The notes under the pieces were generated by a model, which saw only the letters and a program-made list of their open reading frames with translations, had not been told where the DNA came from and did no database searches. DNA of 64,000 nucleotides from Nonomuraea angiospora (GTDB lineage: Bacteria; Actinomycetota; Actinomycetes; Streptosporangiales; Streptosporangiaceae), in NCBI RefSeq assembly GCF_014873145.1, contig NZ_JADBEK010000001.1:3534001-3598000 (forward strand), read 5' to 3'. A program made the translations under genes and the position numbers. Each line of letters opens with the position of its first letter. The stretch's first letter is position 1. Below are positions 24,761-33,363 of the stretch, one piece after another.

Positions 24761-26902
24761 GTGGCAGAGAAGAACACCGGTGGCGCTGCGGGAGCCGCGG
24801 GCAGGGCACCCACGGCCGACAGGGCGGATGCGATACGCAATGTCGTGCTGGTCGGCCACTCAGGAGCGGGTAAGACGACCCTCGCCGAGCAGCTGCTGGC
24901 CGCGACCGGCACCGTCCAGCGCGCCGGCCGCGTGGAGGACGGCAACACGGTCAGCGACTTCGACGAGGTGGAGGTCCGTCAGCAGCGGTCGGTCAACCTC
25001 GCCGTGGCACCGCTGGTGCACAACGGCATCAAGATCAACCTCCTTGACACCCCCGGTTACGCCGATTTCGTGGGCGACCTGCGCGCGGGGCTGCGCGCGG
25101 CGGACGCCGCGCTGTTCGTGGTCTCCGCCTCCGAGGGGATCGACGGGCTCACCCAGATGCTGTGGGAGGAGTGCTCCCAGGTCGGCATGCCGCGGGCAGT
25201 GGTGATCACCAAGATCGACCACCAGCGGGCCGACTTCGACGAGGTCCTCACGACGTGCCAGGACGTCTTCGGCGACGGCGTCGCGCCCCTTTACCTGCCC
25301 GTCATCACCAACGGCCACGTCAACGGCCTGATCGGGCTGCTGTCGCAGAAGTTCTACAACTACGCCACGGGCACCCGCACGGAGAAGGAGCCGGGGGCGG
25401 AGTACGCGGCGCAGATCGAGGAGCGCCGCGGCGAGCTGATCGAGGGCATCATCCAGGAGAGCGAAGACGAATCGCTCATGGAGCGCTACCTCGAAGGCGA
25501 GCCCATCGACACCAAGGTCCTGGTGGAGGACCTGGAGAAGGCCGTCGCGCGCGGCAGCTTCTATCCCGTGCTGTGCAGCGGGCTCGGCGTCGGCGCGCAG
25601 GAGATCCTCGAGATCATGACCCAGGGCTTCCCGTCGCCCCTCGAACACCCCTTGCCCGAGATCACCGACCTGTCGGGCAAGCCGGTCAAGGGCATCGCCT
25701 GCGACCCCGACGGCCCGCTCGTGGCCGAGGTCGTCAAGACCACCAGCGACCCGTACGTGGGCCGCATCAGCCTCGTACGCGTCTTCTCGGGCACGCTGCG
25801 CCCCGACATGACCGTGCACGTGTCCGGGCACGGCCTGGCCGACCGCGGGCACGAGGACCACGACGTGGACGAGCGCATCGGCACCCTGACCTGCCCGCTG
25901 GGCAAGCAGCAGCGCCCCGCGGCCAAGGGCGTCGCGGGCGACATCGTCGCGGTCGCCAAGCTGTCGCGGGCCGAGACCGGCGACACGCTGTCCGAGGTCG
26001 ACCAGCCGCTCCTGATGACCGCCTGGGCCATGCCCGACCCGCTCCTGCCGGTGGCGATCAGGGCCAAGTCGAAGGCCGACGAGGACAAGCTGTCGCAGGC
26101 CCTGGCCCGGCTGGTGGCCGAGGACCCGACGCTGCGGCTGGAGAACAACGCCGAGACCAGGCAGCTCGTCCTGTGGTGCATGGGCGAGGCGCACACTGAC
26201 GTGCTGCTCGACCGCCTGTCCAAGCGCCACGGCGTCGAGGTCGAGCGGGTCGAGCTGCGGGTGCCGCTGCGCGAGACGTTCGGCGGCAGGTGCCAGGCGA
26301 TGGGCCGCAACGTCAAGCAGACCGGCGGCCACGGCCAGTACGCCATCTGCCACCTCGAGGTCGAGCCGCTGCCGTCGGGCGGCGGGTTCGAGTTCGTGGA
26401 CAAGATCGTGGGCGGCGTGGTGCCGCGGCAGTTCATCCCGTCGGTGGAGAAGGGCGTGCGGGCCCAGATGGAGCGGGGCGTCGTGGCCGGCTACCCGATG
26501 GTGGACGTGCGCGTCACCCTGTACGACGGCAAGGCGCACTCGGTCGACTCCTCCGACATGGCCTTCCAGATCGCCGGCCAGCTCGCGCTGAAAGAGGCGG
26601 CGGCGAAGGTGCCGACGCTGCTGCTGGAGCCGGTGGACGAGCTGTCGGTGCTGGTCGCCGACGACTACGTGGGGTCGGTGATGTCCGACCTGTCGTCGCG
26701 GCGCGGGCGGGTGCTCGGCACGGAGCCCGTCGGCACGGGCCGTACGCTGGTCAAGGCCGAGGTGCCCGAGCTGGAGATCACGCGGTACGCCATCGACCTG
26801 AGATCCATGTCCCACGGCACCGGGACGTTCCAGCGGTCCTTCCTGCGCTACGAGCCCCTGCCGCCGAACCTCGCGAGCAAGGTGGCCGCCACCGCTGACT
26901 GA
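24761..26902 (+). CDS. Elongation factor G-like GTPase (second EF-G type)
   Basis: This 713-residue translational GTPase has all G motifs: G1 VGHSGAGKTTL, G3 DTPGYADFVGDL, G4 written TKID, plus EF-G domains II-V (for example AMGRNVKQTGGHGQYA and GYPMVDVRVTLYDG). It differs from canonical FusA: G4 is TKID rather than NKMD, and the histidine of the switch II DTPGH motif is Tyr here. That His-to-Tyr change argues for a specialised paralog. The GTG at 24761 is preferred because GGGAGG is 5 nt upstream. The role may be ribosome rescue or a condition-specific translocase. It has its own terminator. Confidence 0.88.
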   Translation: MAEKNTGGAAGAAGRAPTADRADAIRNVVLVGHSGAGKTTLAEQLLAATGTVQRAGRVEDGNTVSDFDEVEVRQQRSVNLAVAPLVHNGIKINLLDTPGYADFVGDLRAGLRAADAALFVVSASEGIDGLTQMLWEECSQVGMPRAVVITKIDHQRADFDEVLTTCQDVFGDGVAPLYLPVITNGHVNGLIGLLSQKFYNYATGTRTEKEPGAEYAAQIEERRGELIEGIIQESEDESLMERYLEGEPIDTKVLVEDLEKAVARGSFYPVLCSGLGVGAQEILEIMTQGFPSPLEHPLPEITDLSGKPVKGIACDPDGPLVAEVVKTTSDPYVGRISLVRVFSGTLRPDMTVHVSGHGLADRGHEDHDVDERIGTLTCPLGKQQRPAAKGVAGDIVAVAKLSRAETGDTLSEVDQPLLMTAWAMPDPLLPVAIRAKSKADEDKLSQALARLVAEDPTLRLENNAETRQLVLWCMGEAHTDVLLDRLSKRHGVEVERVELRVPLRETFGGRCQAMGRNVKQTGGHGQYAICHLEVEPLPSGGGFEFVDKIVGGVVPRQFIPSVEKGVRAQMERGVVAGYPMVDVRVTLYDGKAHSVDSSDMAFQIAGQLALKEAAAKVPTLLLEPVDELSVLVADDYVGSVMSDLSSRRGRVLGTEPVGTGRTLVKAEVPELEITRYAIDLRSMSHGTGTFQRSFLRYEPLPPNLASKVAATAD

Positions 26903-26913
26903 GGCTGGACGGA

Positions 26914-26940
26914 GCCGGGAGGGCTTTGCTCCCTCCCGGC
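26914..26940 (+). terminator. Terminator of the EF-G-like gene
   Basis: GCCGGGAGGG and CCCTCCCGGC form a perfect 10-bp stem with a 7-nt loop, 11 nt past the stop codon. No T-run follows directly. Confidence 0.7.
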
Positions 26941-27032
26941 CCAGCAGTTTACCTTTGTCACAGAAGCATCACGAGTCGATTTCTTTTTTTCGTACCGAGC
27001 ATGCCGGAGCAACTGCCACACTGGGTGGCATT

Positions 27033-28604
27033 ATGCGAAACGGACGCCCACTCCTAGCCGCTGCTGCTCTCGCGGTCGTCACCACCTCCGCCGCCTACGT
27101 CTTCGGCCCCGGAGCCGGGGAGAGCCCAGCAGCGAGCAAGAAGAAGACGGCCGTCGCCGCCGCGCCCGACGCACCCGCCGCGGCCTGCAAGGCCGACGCC
27201 CGCTATCCCAAGCGGGAGCTGCGCGGGGTGTGGATCGCCACCACCCAGAACATCGACTGGCCCTCCAAGACGGGCCTGTCGCCCGACCGGCAGCGGGCCG
27301 AGTACGTCAAGATCCTCGACGGCGCCGCCAAGCGCAACCTCAACGCCGTCTTCGTCCAGGTCCGGCCGGCCTCCGACGCTCTCTACAAGTCGTCGCTGGA
27401 GCCCTGGACCCAATATCTGACGGGCACGGCCGGCAAGGACCCCGGCTGGGATCCGCTGCCGTTCCTCATCGACGAGGCACACAAGCGCGGCATGGAGTTC
27501 CACGCCTGGTTCAACCCGTACCGCGCCTCTTACGGCGACAGCACCGCCAAGCTGCCCGCCGGCCATCCGGCGCGCAAGCACCCCGACTGGACGATCAAGT
27601 ACGGCGGCCGCCTCTACTACAACCCCGGCCTGCCCGCCGTCCGCGACCACGTGACCAAGGTCATCACGGACGTGGTGTCCCGTTACGACATCGACGGAGT
27701 GCACTTCGACGACTACTTCTACCCCTACCCGGCGGCGGGGCAGAAGTTCGACGACGGAGCGGCGTTCGCGAAGTACGGCGACGGCAAGAAGCTCGCCGCC
27801 TGGCGGCGCGACAACGTCAACACGCTCGTCGCCCAGGTGGACAAGGCCGTCCACGACACCAAGGGCCACGTCAAGTTCGGGATCAGCCCCTTCGGCATCT
27901 GGCGTAACAAGTCAAACGACCCGACCGGCTCGAACACTTCGGGCATGTCCGCGTACGACTCGATTTATGCGGACGCGCGCGCCTGGATCAAGTCGGGCAC
28001 CGTCGACTACGTGCTCCCGCAGCTCTACTGGCCGCGCGGCCACAAGCTGGCCGACTACGACACGCTGGCGGCCTGGTGGTCCGACGAGGTCAAGGGCACG
28101 GACGTGCAGCTGTACATCGGCCAGGGGCTCTACCGGGTCGGCGCCAAGGACGACCGGGCCTGGACCAAGCCCGGCGAGCTGGCCGCCGAGGTGGGCGTCA
28201 ACCGGGATCACAAGCAGGTGAAGGGCGAGGTCTACTTCAGCGCCAAGAACCTGCTGGACAACCCCCTCGGGTCCGTGGACCGCGTCGCCAAGAACCACTA
28301 CTCCCGGCCCGCCCTGCTGCCCCTGATCAAGGAGCTCGGCGGCTCCGCCCCTCCCGCCCCGGCCGGCCTCAAGGCCACCGGCACCCAGCTGTCCTGGAAG
28401 CCGTCCCAGGGGGCGCGGGCGTACGCGGTGTACCAGGTGCCGAAGTCCGGCAAGGACTGCCACGGCACGGACGCCCGCAACCTGGTCGCCGTCGTGACGA
28501 GCCCGTCGTTCACGGCCGCGCCGGACGCGACCTACGCGGTCACGGCCGTGGACCGCCTGGGCCACGAAAGCAAGACCACCAAGGTCAAGACCCCGGCCCC
28601 CTGA
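27033..28604 (+). CDS. Secreted GHL10-family glycosidase-like protein with C-terminal Fn3-like domain
   Basis: The 523-residue protein starts with a signal peptide (RPLLAAAALAVVTTSAAYVF) and then has the GHL10/DUF187 TIM barrel: ELRGVWIATTQNIDWPSK, FVQVRPASDALYKSSLEPW, FHAWFNPYRASY, DIDGVHFDDYFYPYP, and VDYVLPQLYWPRG. The HFDDYFYP acidic cluster is the probable active site. Bacterial relatives (YngK/YddW-type) are cell-wall or polysaccharide hydrolases of poorly known specificity. The last 90 residues look like a fibronectin-III-type beta domain. The ATG at 27033 is used; the frame begins at 26955 but the signal peptide only fits the later start. Confidence 0.85.
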   Translation: MRNGRPLLAAAALAVVTTSAAYVFGPGAGESPAASKKKTAVAAAPDAPAAACKADARYPKRELRGVWIATTQNIDWPSKTGLSPDRQRAEYVKILDGAAKRNLNAVFVQVRPASDALYKSSLEPWTQYLTGTAGKDPGWDPLPFLIDEAHKRGMEFHAWFNPYRASYGDSTAKLPAGHPARKHPDWTIKYGGRLYYNPGLPAVRDHVTKVITDVVSRYDIDGVHFDDYFYPYPAAGQKFDDGAAFAKYGDGKKLAAWRRDNVNTLVAQVDKAVHDTKGHVKFGISPFGIWRNKSNDPTGSNTSGMSAYDSIYADARAWIKSGTVDYVLPQLYWPRGHKLADYDTLAAWWSDEVKGTDVQLYIGQGLYRVGAKDDRAWTKPGELAAEVGVNRDHKQVKGEVYFSAKNLLDNPLGSVDRVAKNHYSRPALLPLIKELGGSAPPAPAGLKATGTQLSWKPSQGARAYAVYQVPKSGKDCHGTDARNLVAVVTSPSFTAAPDATYAVTAVDRLGHESKTTKVKTPAP

Positions 28605-28692
28605 CGCCTCCACCATCAACCGGCCCCGCCCACGCGGGGCCGCACCACACCGAAGCCCCGCCACGCCGGGGATGCGCCACGCTGGGGACGCG

Positions 28693-28788
28693 CCACCCTG
28701 AGACCGCGCCCCACCGGGGCCGCGCCACCCCGGACCCGCGCCACCCTGAGACCGCGTCCCACCGGGGCCGCGCCACCCCGGACCCGCG
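28693..28788. repeat. 48-bp tandem duplication
   Basis: Two direct copies, 28693-28740 and 28741-28788, are identical except one C/T difference, so the duplication is probably recent. Confidence 0.9.
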
Positions 28789-28837
28789 CGACGCCGGGGA
28801 CTCCCTCAATGCCGCGTCCCCGGCCCCCCGAACAAGC

Positions 28838-28895
28838 GCCGCAACGGCGAGACGTCGTACGGCGGAGCCCGGCGCAAGGCGCACGCCGCCCGGCC
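28838..28895. repeat. Dispersed intergenic element, copy B
   Basis: It matches copy A at 8584-8641 in the same orientation, with 35 of the first 40 nucleotides identical. It lies next to a tandem repeat, as copy A does. Confidence 0.65.
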
Positions 28896-29053
28896 ACCCC
28901 ACCCCAACCGCCCACAAGCGGGAAAAGCTCACCCAAATGAAACGGCGCACGTGATACATGCACCGCATGAGAGGGTAGTCGGGTCCGGTGGCGCCGGAAC
29001 ATGACCTTGCTCTACCGTGCCACGGAACCATTCGATCACGGAAGGTCATCGGA

Positions 29054-31138
29054 ATGAGGCGCGCGCTAGTCGTGCTGGCCGTGCTGGTCGGGCAGGCTCT
29101 GATCGGTCAGGGACTGTTCACCGGCCCGGCCCAGGCCACGAAGGACGCGAGCGCGGGCCGGGTCGCGCTCATCGGCGTGTCCGGCCTGCACTGGAACGAC
29201 ATCACCCAGGCGGACTCCCCCAACCTGTGGGACCTGACCAGGTCCAGCGCGATCGGCTCGCTGTCCATACGTACCGTCGGCGGCGTGACCTGCCCCTACG
29301 ACGGCTGGCTGACCGTGTCGGCGGGCACCAGGTCCGCGGCCGGATACAGCTGCGGCGCGCCCCCCGTGCCCGAGCAGCAGGGCGCGGGCGCGGTCATCCC
29401 CGACTACCGCTACCTCATCGACGTGGCCGGGCAGCGCAACGCGGGCACGCTGGGCGAGTCGCTCAAGGCGGCCGGGCAGTGCTCGATCGCCATCGGCCCC
29501 GGCGCCGCGCTGGGCCTGGCCGACCGGCAGGGCGCGGTCCAGCAGTACCGCTCCTCCCCGCTCCAGGTCAGGACGCCCGACCTCGAACGCTGCCGGATGA
29601 TCGCCATGGACGTGGACGACCTGGTCCGCCCCTACCTGACCAGCGGCAAGCTGCCCAAGGTGCCCGACCAGCTCAGCGCCGCCGAGCGGCGTGACGCGCT
29701 GCGGATGGCCGACGCCAAGGCGGGCGCGCTGCTGTCGATCCTGCCCGCCGACACGACGGTGCTGCTCGCGGGCCTGTCCGACCACGGCTCCGTACCCCAC
29801 CTGCGGGTGGCCGCGCTGCGCGAGCCCGGTGCGCAGGGCCACCTGCTCGGCGCGGCCTCCACCCGCCGCGAGGACATCTCGATCCTGCCCGACCTGACCT
29901 CCACCATCCTGACCAAGCTCGAGGTGCCGGTCCCGAGCACCGTGGTGGGCGTCCCGCTGCAGGTCGGCGGGCCGGGAGCGACGTTCGAACGGCTCCAGCG
30001 GGCCGACGCCACCGCGCAGGCGATCCGCTCGGTCAAGGGCATCTACTTCACGGTCGTGGCCGTGCTGCAGGTGCTGTTCTACCTGGTCGCGTTCCTGCTG
30101 CTGCGCCGTCGCAAGGGCCTGGCACCGGTACGTTTCGCGGCCGTCGCCCTCGCCGCCCTGCCCGTCTCCAGCTACCTGGTCAACCTGCTGCCCTGGTCGA
30201 GCCTGCCGCAGCTGGTGGCCGGGGTGCTCGGGTGGGCGACGGTCGTGACAGCGGTGGCGTTCGCGGGGCCGTGGCGGCGCCGGCCTCTGGGGCCGCTGGC
30301 GGTGGTGGCCGGCATCACCGCGCTCACGCTGGCGGGCGACCTGCTGACCGGTACGACGTTGCAGCTCAACAGCATCATGGGCTACAGCGCGGACGTCGGG
30401 GCCCGCTACTACGGCCTCGGGAACATCCCGTTCGCGCTCCTGGCCACCGGCACCCTGCTGGCCACCACGGTGATCGCGCACCGGTGGCCGGGCAAGGTGG
30501 GGCTGGCCGCGATCGTGGGGCTGGGGACGTTCGCGATGGTGCTCGGCGGGTCCGGGATGGGCAGTGACTTCGGCGGCGTGATCGCGTTCGTGCCGGGCAT
30601 CGCGGTGACCGCGCTGCTGCTGGCGGGCAGGCGGGTCTCGCTGGTGAAGCTGGGCGCGTTCCTGGTGGCCGGCGGGTTGATCGTGATGTCGTTCGCCTGG
30701 CTCAACTACCTGAAGCCGGCGGACGAGCAGACGCACCTGGGCAGGTTCGTGGGGCAGGTGCTGAGCGGGGAGGCGTTCGACGTCATCCTGCGCAAGCTCC
30801 AGGCCATGCTGGCCACCCTGCTCAGCCCCAACCTCATGCCGATCGTGATCGCGGCCGCCGCGTTCCTCGTCTACGCGATCCTGCGGCCCGAACAGGCCTC
30901 GGCCGGGGTGGTGCCGGCCGCGTTCGAGCACTCCCCCGCGCTGCGCGCCGGGCTGATCGGCACGCTCGTGAGCGGCGTGGTCGGGATGCTCGTCAACGAC
31001 TCGGGCGCGGCGGTGCTGTCCATGGCGCTGGCGCTGGCCGTACCCCTGCTGCTGGCCACCGGCATCGGCGCGCTGCGCCGCGACCGCGAGCCGGTGGCGG
31101 GCCGGGTGTCGTCGGACTTAGCGATCGCCACGAAGTAG
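29054..31138 (+). CDS. Large membrane protein with alkaline-phosphatase-like N-terminal ectodomain
   Basis: The 694-residue protein has a signal/anchor at the N-terminus, a roughly 310-residue extracytoplasmic region and about 8-10 membrane helices. The ectodomain start VALIGVSGLHWNDIT, SPNLWDLTRSSAIGSLSIRT and the later LLAGLSDHGS resemble the metal-site layout of alkaline-phosphatase/sulfatase-fold proteins, as found in envelope phosphoglycerol-type transferases, but the match is partial. The C-terminal half (YYGLGNIPFALLATGTLLA; GGSGMGSDFGGV) is conserved in actinomycete membrane proteins of unknown role. GAAGG lies about 9 nt before the ATG at 29054. Confidence 0.75.
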   Translation: MRRALVVLAVLVGQALIGQGLFTGPAQATKDASAGRVALIGVSGLHWNDITQADSPNLWDLTRSSAIGSLSIRTVGGVTCPYDGWLTVSAGTRSAAGYSCGAPPVPEQQGAGAVIPDYRYLIDVAGQRNAGTLGESLKAAGQCSIAIGPGAALGLADRQGAVQQYRSSPLQVRTPDLERCRMIAMDVDDLVRPYLTSGKLPKVPDQLSAAERRDALRMADAKAGALLSILPADTTVLLAGLSDHGSVPHLRVAALREPGAQGHLLGAASTRREDISILPDLTSTILTKLEVPVPSTVVGVPLQVGGPGATFERLQRADATAQAIRSVKGIYFTVVAVLQVLFYLVAFLLLRRRKGLAPVRFAAVALAALPVSSYLVNLLPWSSLPQLVAGVLGWATVVTAVAFAGPWRRRPLGPLAVVAGITALTLAGDLLTGTTLQLNSIMGYSADVGARYYGLGNIPFALLATGTLLATTVIAHRWPGKVGLAAIVGLGTFAMVLGGSGMGSDFGGVIAFVPGIAVTALLLAGRRVSLVKLGAFLVAGGLIVMSFAWLNYLKPADEQTHLGRFVGQVLSGEAFDVILRKLQAMLATLLSPNLMPIVIAAAAFLVYAILRPEQASAGVVPAAFEHSPALRAGLIGTLVSGVVGMLVNDSGAAVLSMALALAVPLLLATGIGALRRDREPVAGRVSSDLAIATK

Positions 31139-31296
31139 CGCCCCCTCGGGGGCGCCCCCCGGCGAAGTGACGCCCTCTCGGACGCGGCACCCGTCCGGCG
31201 GCGCCCTCCCGGGGGCGTTCCTACGGGCGCGGGGCCCTGCCCGGGGCGGTTTGGTCCCGGCGGGCGAGTCTCGGGCGTCGGCGAGCAGCCGTCGGG

Positions 31297-31827
31297 TCAG
31301 TCCCAGGCGTCGGCGAGCAGCTGGCGGGTGTCGCGGAGCAGTTGCGGCAGGACCTTGGTCTGGGCCACGACCGGCATGAAGTTGGTGTCGCCGCCCCACC
31401 TGGGCACCACGTGCTGGTGCAGGTGCGCGGCGATGCCGGCGCCGGCGACGTGTCCGAGGTTCATCCCGACGTTGAAGCCCTGCGCGCCGCTGGCCTTGCG
31501 CAGCGCGCGCAGCGACTTCTGCGTGAACTCCCCCAGCTCGACCAGCTCGGCCGGCACCAGCTCGTCGTAGTCGGACACGTGCCGGTAGGGGACCACCATC
31601 AGGTGGCCGGAGTTGTACGGGTAGAGGTTGAGCACGGCGTAGACCGTCTCGCCCCGGGCGACGATCAGGCCGTCCTCGTCGCTCATCTTGGGGATCGCGT
31701 CGAACGGGCACCCGTCATCGGGGCCGTTGCCCGTCGGTTTGTTCTCGCCCTTGATGTAGGCCATGCGATGCGGGGTCCACAGACGCTGGAAGTTGTCGGG
31801 GGACCCTGCCCCTGCCTGATCGTGCAT
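31297..31827 (-). CDS. HIT-family nucleotide hydrolase/phosphorylase
   Basis: The 176-residue protein has the HIT signature HLHQHVVPRW with three histidines and the segments RLWTPHRMAYI and NLYPYNSGHLMVVPYRHV. It closely resembles mycobacterial Rv2613c, a diadenosine tetraphosphate phosphorylase, so AP4A breakdown is a fair guess. In mycobacteria it lies directly upstream of pgsA, next to thrS; here it is about 7 kb away. I start at the ATG at 31827; an ATG at 31839 is possible. It diverges from the Asp23 gene. Confidence 0.9.
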   Translation of the reverse strand: MHDQAGAGSPDNFQRLWTPHRMAYIKGENKPTGNGPDDGCPFDAIPKMSDEDGLIVARGETVYAVLNLYPYNSGHLMVVPYRHVSDYDELVPAELVELGEFTQKSLRALRKASGAQGFNVGMNLGHVAGAGIAAHLHQHVVPRWGGDTNFMPVVAQTKVLPQLLRDTRQLLADAWD

Positions 31828-31907
31828 ACCTAGCAGCATAGGACCACGGACAAACGGCCCGCTCTTCCGGCACAATCCCAAGCATCGCCTACAGGAAGCC
31901 GCAATGA

Positions 31908-32510
31908 GTGACGCCCTTAGCCGAGCACGACTTAGCCGAGCACGAGCCCCTGCCGACCGTCCACTCCGCCCCGTCCGCCGACACCCCGTCCGCCGACACC
32001 CCGTCCACCGACACCCCGTTCGCCGACACCCCCGGCCCGGCCGCGGCCCCCGCTCCCGACCCGGTCGACGACGTGAGCCCCCCGTCCACCAGCGCACCGC
32101 CCTCGGAGGCGCCCTCCTTCGGCGCCGTCGTCAAGGGTCGGATCAAGGTCGCCGCCCTGGCGGCGCTCGAGGTGACCGGGGTCGCCGACCTGGGCGGTGA
32201 CCTGGCGCGGGCCTTCGAGTCCGTACGCGACCGCATCGGCATCGGCTCCCGGCGCGCCAATCAGGGGGTCAGCGCGCAGATCCAGGACCATACGGTGGCC
32301 GTGAGCGTGACCATCGTGGTGGAGTACGGGCACGTGGTGATGGAGGTCGCCTCCGAGGTCAAGACGAACGTGGCCAGGAACGTCAGCCACATGCTCGGCA
32401 TGCGGGTCGCGGAGGTCAACGTGACGGTCGACGACGTCCGCCTCCCCGGCGAGCCCCGCCGCCCCCTCCGCGACACCTCCCCCGACGACACCCTCCCCTC
32501 CCCCCTCTGA
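31908..32510 (+). CDS. Asp23/Gls24-family envelope stress protein
   Basis: The 200-residue protein has a C-terminal Asp23 domain: KVAALAALEVTGVADLGGDL, then VSVTIVVEYGHVVMEVASEV and VNVTVDDVRLP. Members are small, abundant envelope-associated proteins induced by alkaline or cell-wall stress. The N-terminal 70 residues are disordered and contain four ADTPS-type pentapeptides encoded by 15-bp DNA repeats. The start is a GTG at 31908 with AGGAAG upstream; an ATG four bases earlier opens another frame that lacks the Asp23 domain. Confidence 0.85.
   Translation: MTPLAEHDLAEHEPLPTVHSAPSADTPSADTPSTDTPFADTPGPAAAPAPDPVDDVSPPSTSAPPSEAPSFGAVVKGRIKVAALAALEVTGVADLGGDLARAFESVRDRIGIGSRRANQGVSAQIQDHTVAVSVTIVVEYGHVVMEVASEVKTNVARNVSHMLGMRVAEVNVTVDDVRLPGEPRRPLRDTSPDDTLPSPL
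31971..32030 (+). repeat. 15-bp in-frame tandem repeat, four units
   Basis: CCGTCCGCCGACACC occurs twice exactly, then twice with one change each, encoding PSADT-type pentapeptides in the disordered N-terminus of the Asp23 protein. Copy number could vary between strains. Confidence 0.9.
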
Positions 32511-32582
32511 CACCCGTCCAGGCGCCCGTCGTCACGCCGCTCGCACCTGCGGCCGCCGCGGAGCGCCCTTAGGGTGTGGGCC

Positions 32583-33305
32583 ATGACCGATCAGCTGGAG
32601 CCCATGCCCGACGACTGGCAGCGCGCGCTCGCCATCGTGGCCCACCCCGACGACCTCGAGTACGGGTGTGCCGCCGCCGTCGCCACCTGGACCGACCAGG
32701 GCCGCGAGGTCGCGTACCTGATGGTCTCCAGGGGCGAGGCGGGCATCGACACGCTCGCCCCGGCCGAGGCGGGGCCGGTGCGGGAGCGGGAGGAGCGGGC
32801 CAGCGCGGCCGTCGTCGGGGTGACGAACGTGGAGTTCCTCGACCACGCCGACGGGGTGATCGAGTACGGCGTCGCGCTCAGGAAGGACCTCGCCGCCGCC
32901 ATCCGCAGGCACCGCCCCGAGCTGGTGATCACCCTGAACCCGGACGACACCTGGGGCGGAACGTACTGGAACACCCCCGACCACCGGGCCGTGGGCCGGG
33001 CCGTCCTGGACGCCGCCGGGGACGCGGGAAATAGGTGGATATTTCCGGATACGGAGGCAGAGCCCTGGGACGGCGTCCGCTGGGTCGCCGTCGCGGGCAC
33101 CGACTCCCCCACCCACGCCGTGGACGTCACCGACGGCCTGGAGCGCGGCGTGCGCTCGCTCGTCGAGCACCGCGCCTACATCGAGGCGCTCACCGACCAG
33201 GACCCCGAGTCGTACGCCCGCGACCTCATCGAAGGCTTCGCCCACCAGGCGGCCGAGCGCTTCGGCGGCCGCCCCGCCATCACCTTCCGCCTGTTTCTCC
33301 GTTGA
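32583..33305 (+). CDS. PIG-L/LmbE-family deacetylase
   Basis: The 240-residue protein has the zinc motif AHPDDLEYG near the start and the third ligand in TPDHRAVG. Family members remove acetyl groups from N-acetylglucosamine conjugates; in actinomycetes they include the mycothiol enzymes MshB and Mca and antibiotic tailoring enzymes. This one lacks the extra length of MshB and Mca, so I leave the substrate open. I start at the ATG at 32583 with GGGTGTGGG upstream. It converges on thrS at a long hairpin. Confidence 0.88.
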   Translation: MTDQLEPMPDDWQRALAIVAHPDDLEYGCAAAVATWTDQGREVAYLMVSRGEAGIDTLAPAEAGPVREREERASAAVVGVTNVEFLDHADGVIEYGVALRKDLAAAIRRHRPELVITLNPDDTWGGTYWNTPDHRAVGRAVLDAAGDAGNRWIFPDTEAEPWDGVRWVAVAGTDSPTHAVDVTDGLERGVRSLVEHRAYIEALTDQDPESYARDLIEGFAHQAAERFGGRPAITFRLFLR

Positions 33306-33313
33306 TCCCCCGA

Positions 33314-33357
33314 GAACGGAAGACGGCGGAGCCGAAAGGCCCCGCCGTCTTCCGTTC
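33314..33357. terminator. Strong bidirectional terminator between the deacetylase gene and thrS
   Basis: An inverted repeat of about 20 bp with one mismatch (arms begin GAACGGAAGACGGCGG and end CCGCCGTCTTCCGTTC) closes on a GAAA loop. It fills the gap between convergent genes and would serve both. Confidence 0.9.
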
Positions 33358-33363
33358 TTCGCG

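Larger units (their letters stand above)
28605..29053. other. Repeat-rich intergenic region
   Basis: This 449-nt gap contains a 48-bp tandem duplication (28693-28788), several shorter CCACGCCGGGG-like repeats just upstream, and copy B of the dispersed 58-nt element (28838-28895). Minus-strand frames through it encode repeat-driven Arg/Gly/Val polypeptides without ribosome sites. I call no gene. Confidence 0.6.

Noticed and set aside
28585..29049. Minus-strand frames with repeated VARVRGGAAPVGRGLR units
   Set aside because: They are products of the 48-bp duplication, without starts or family similarity.
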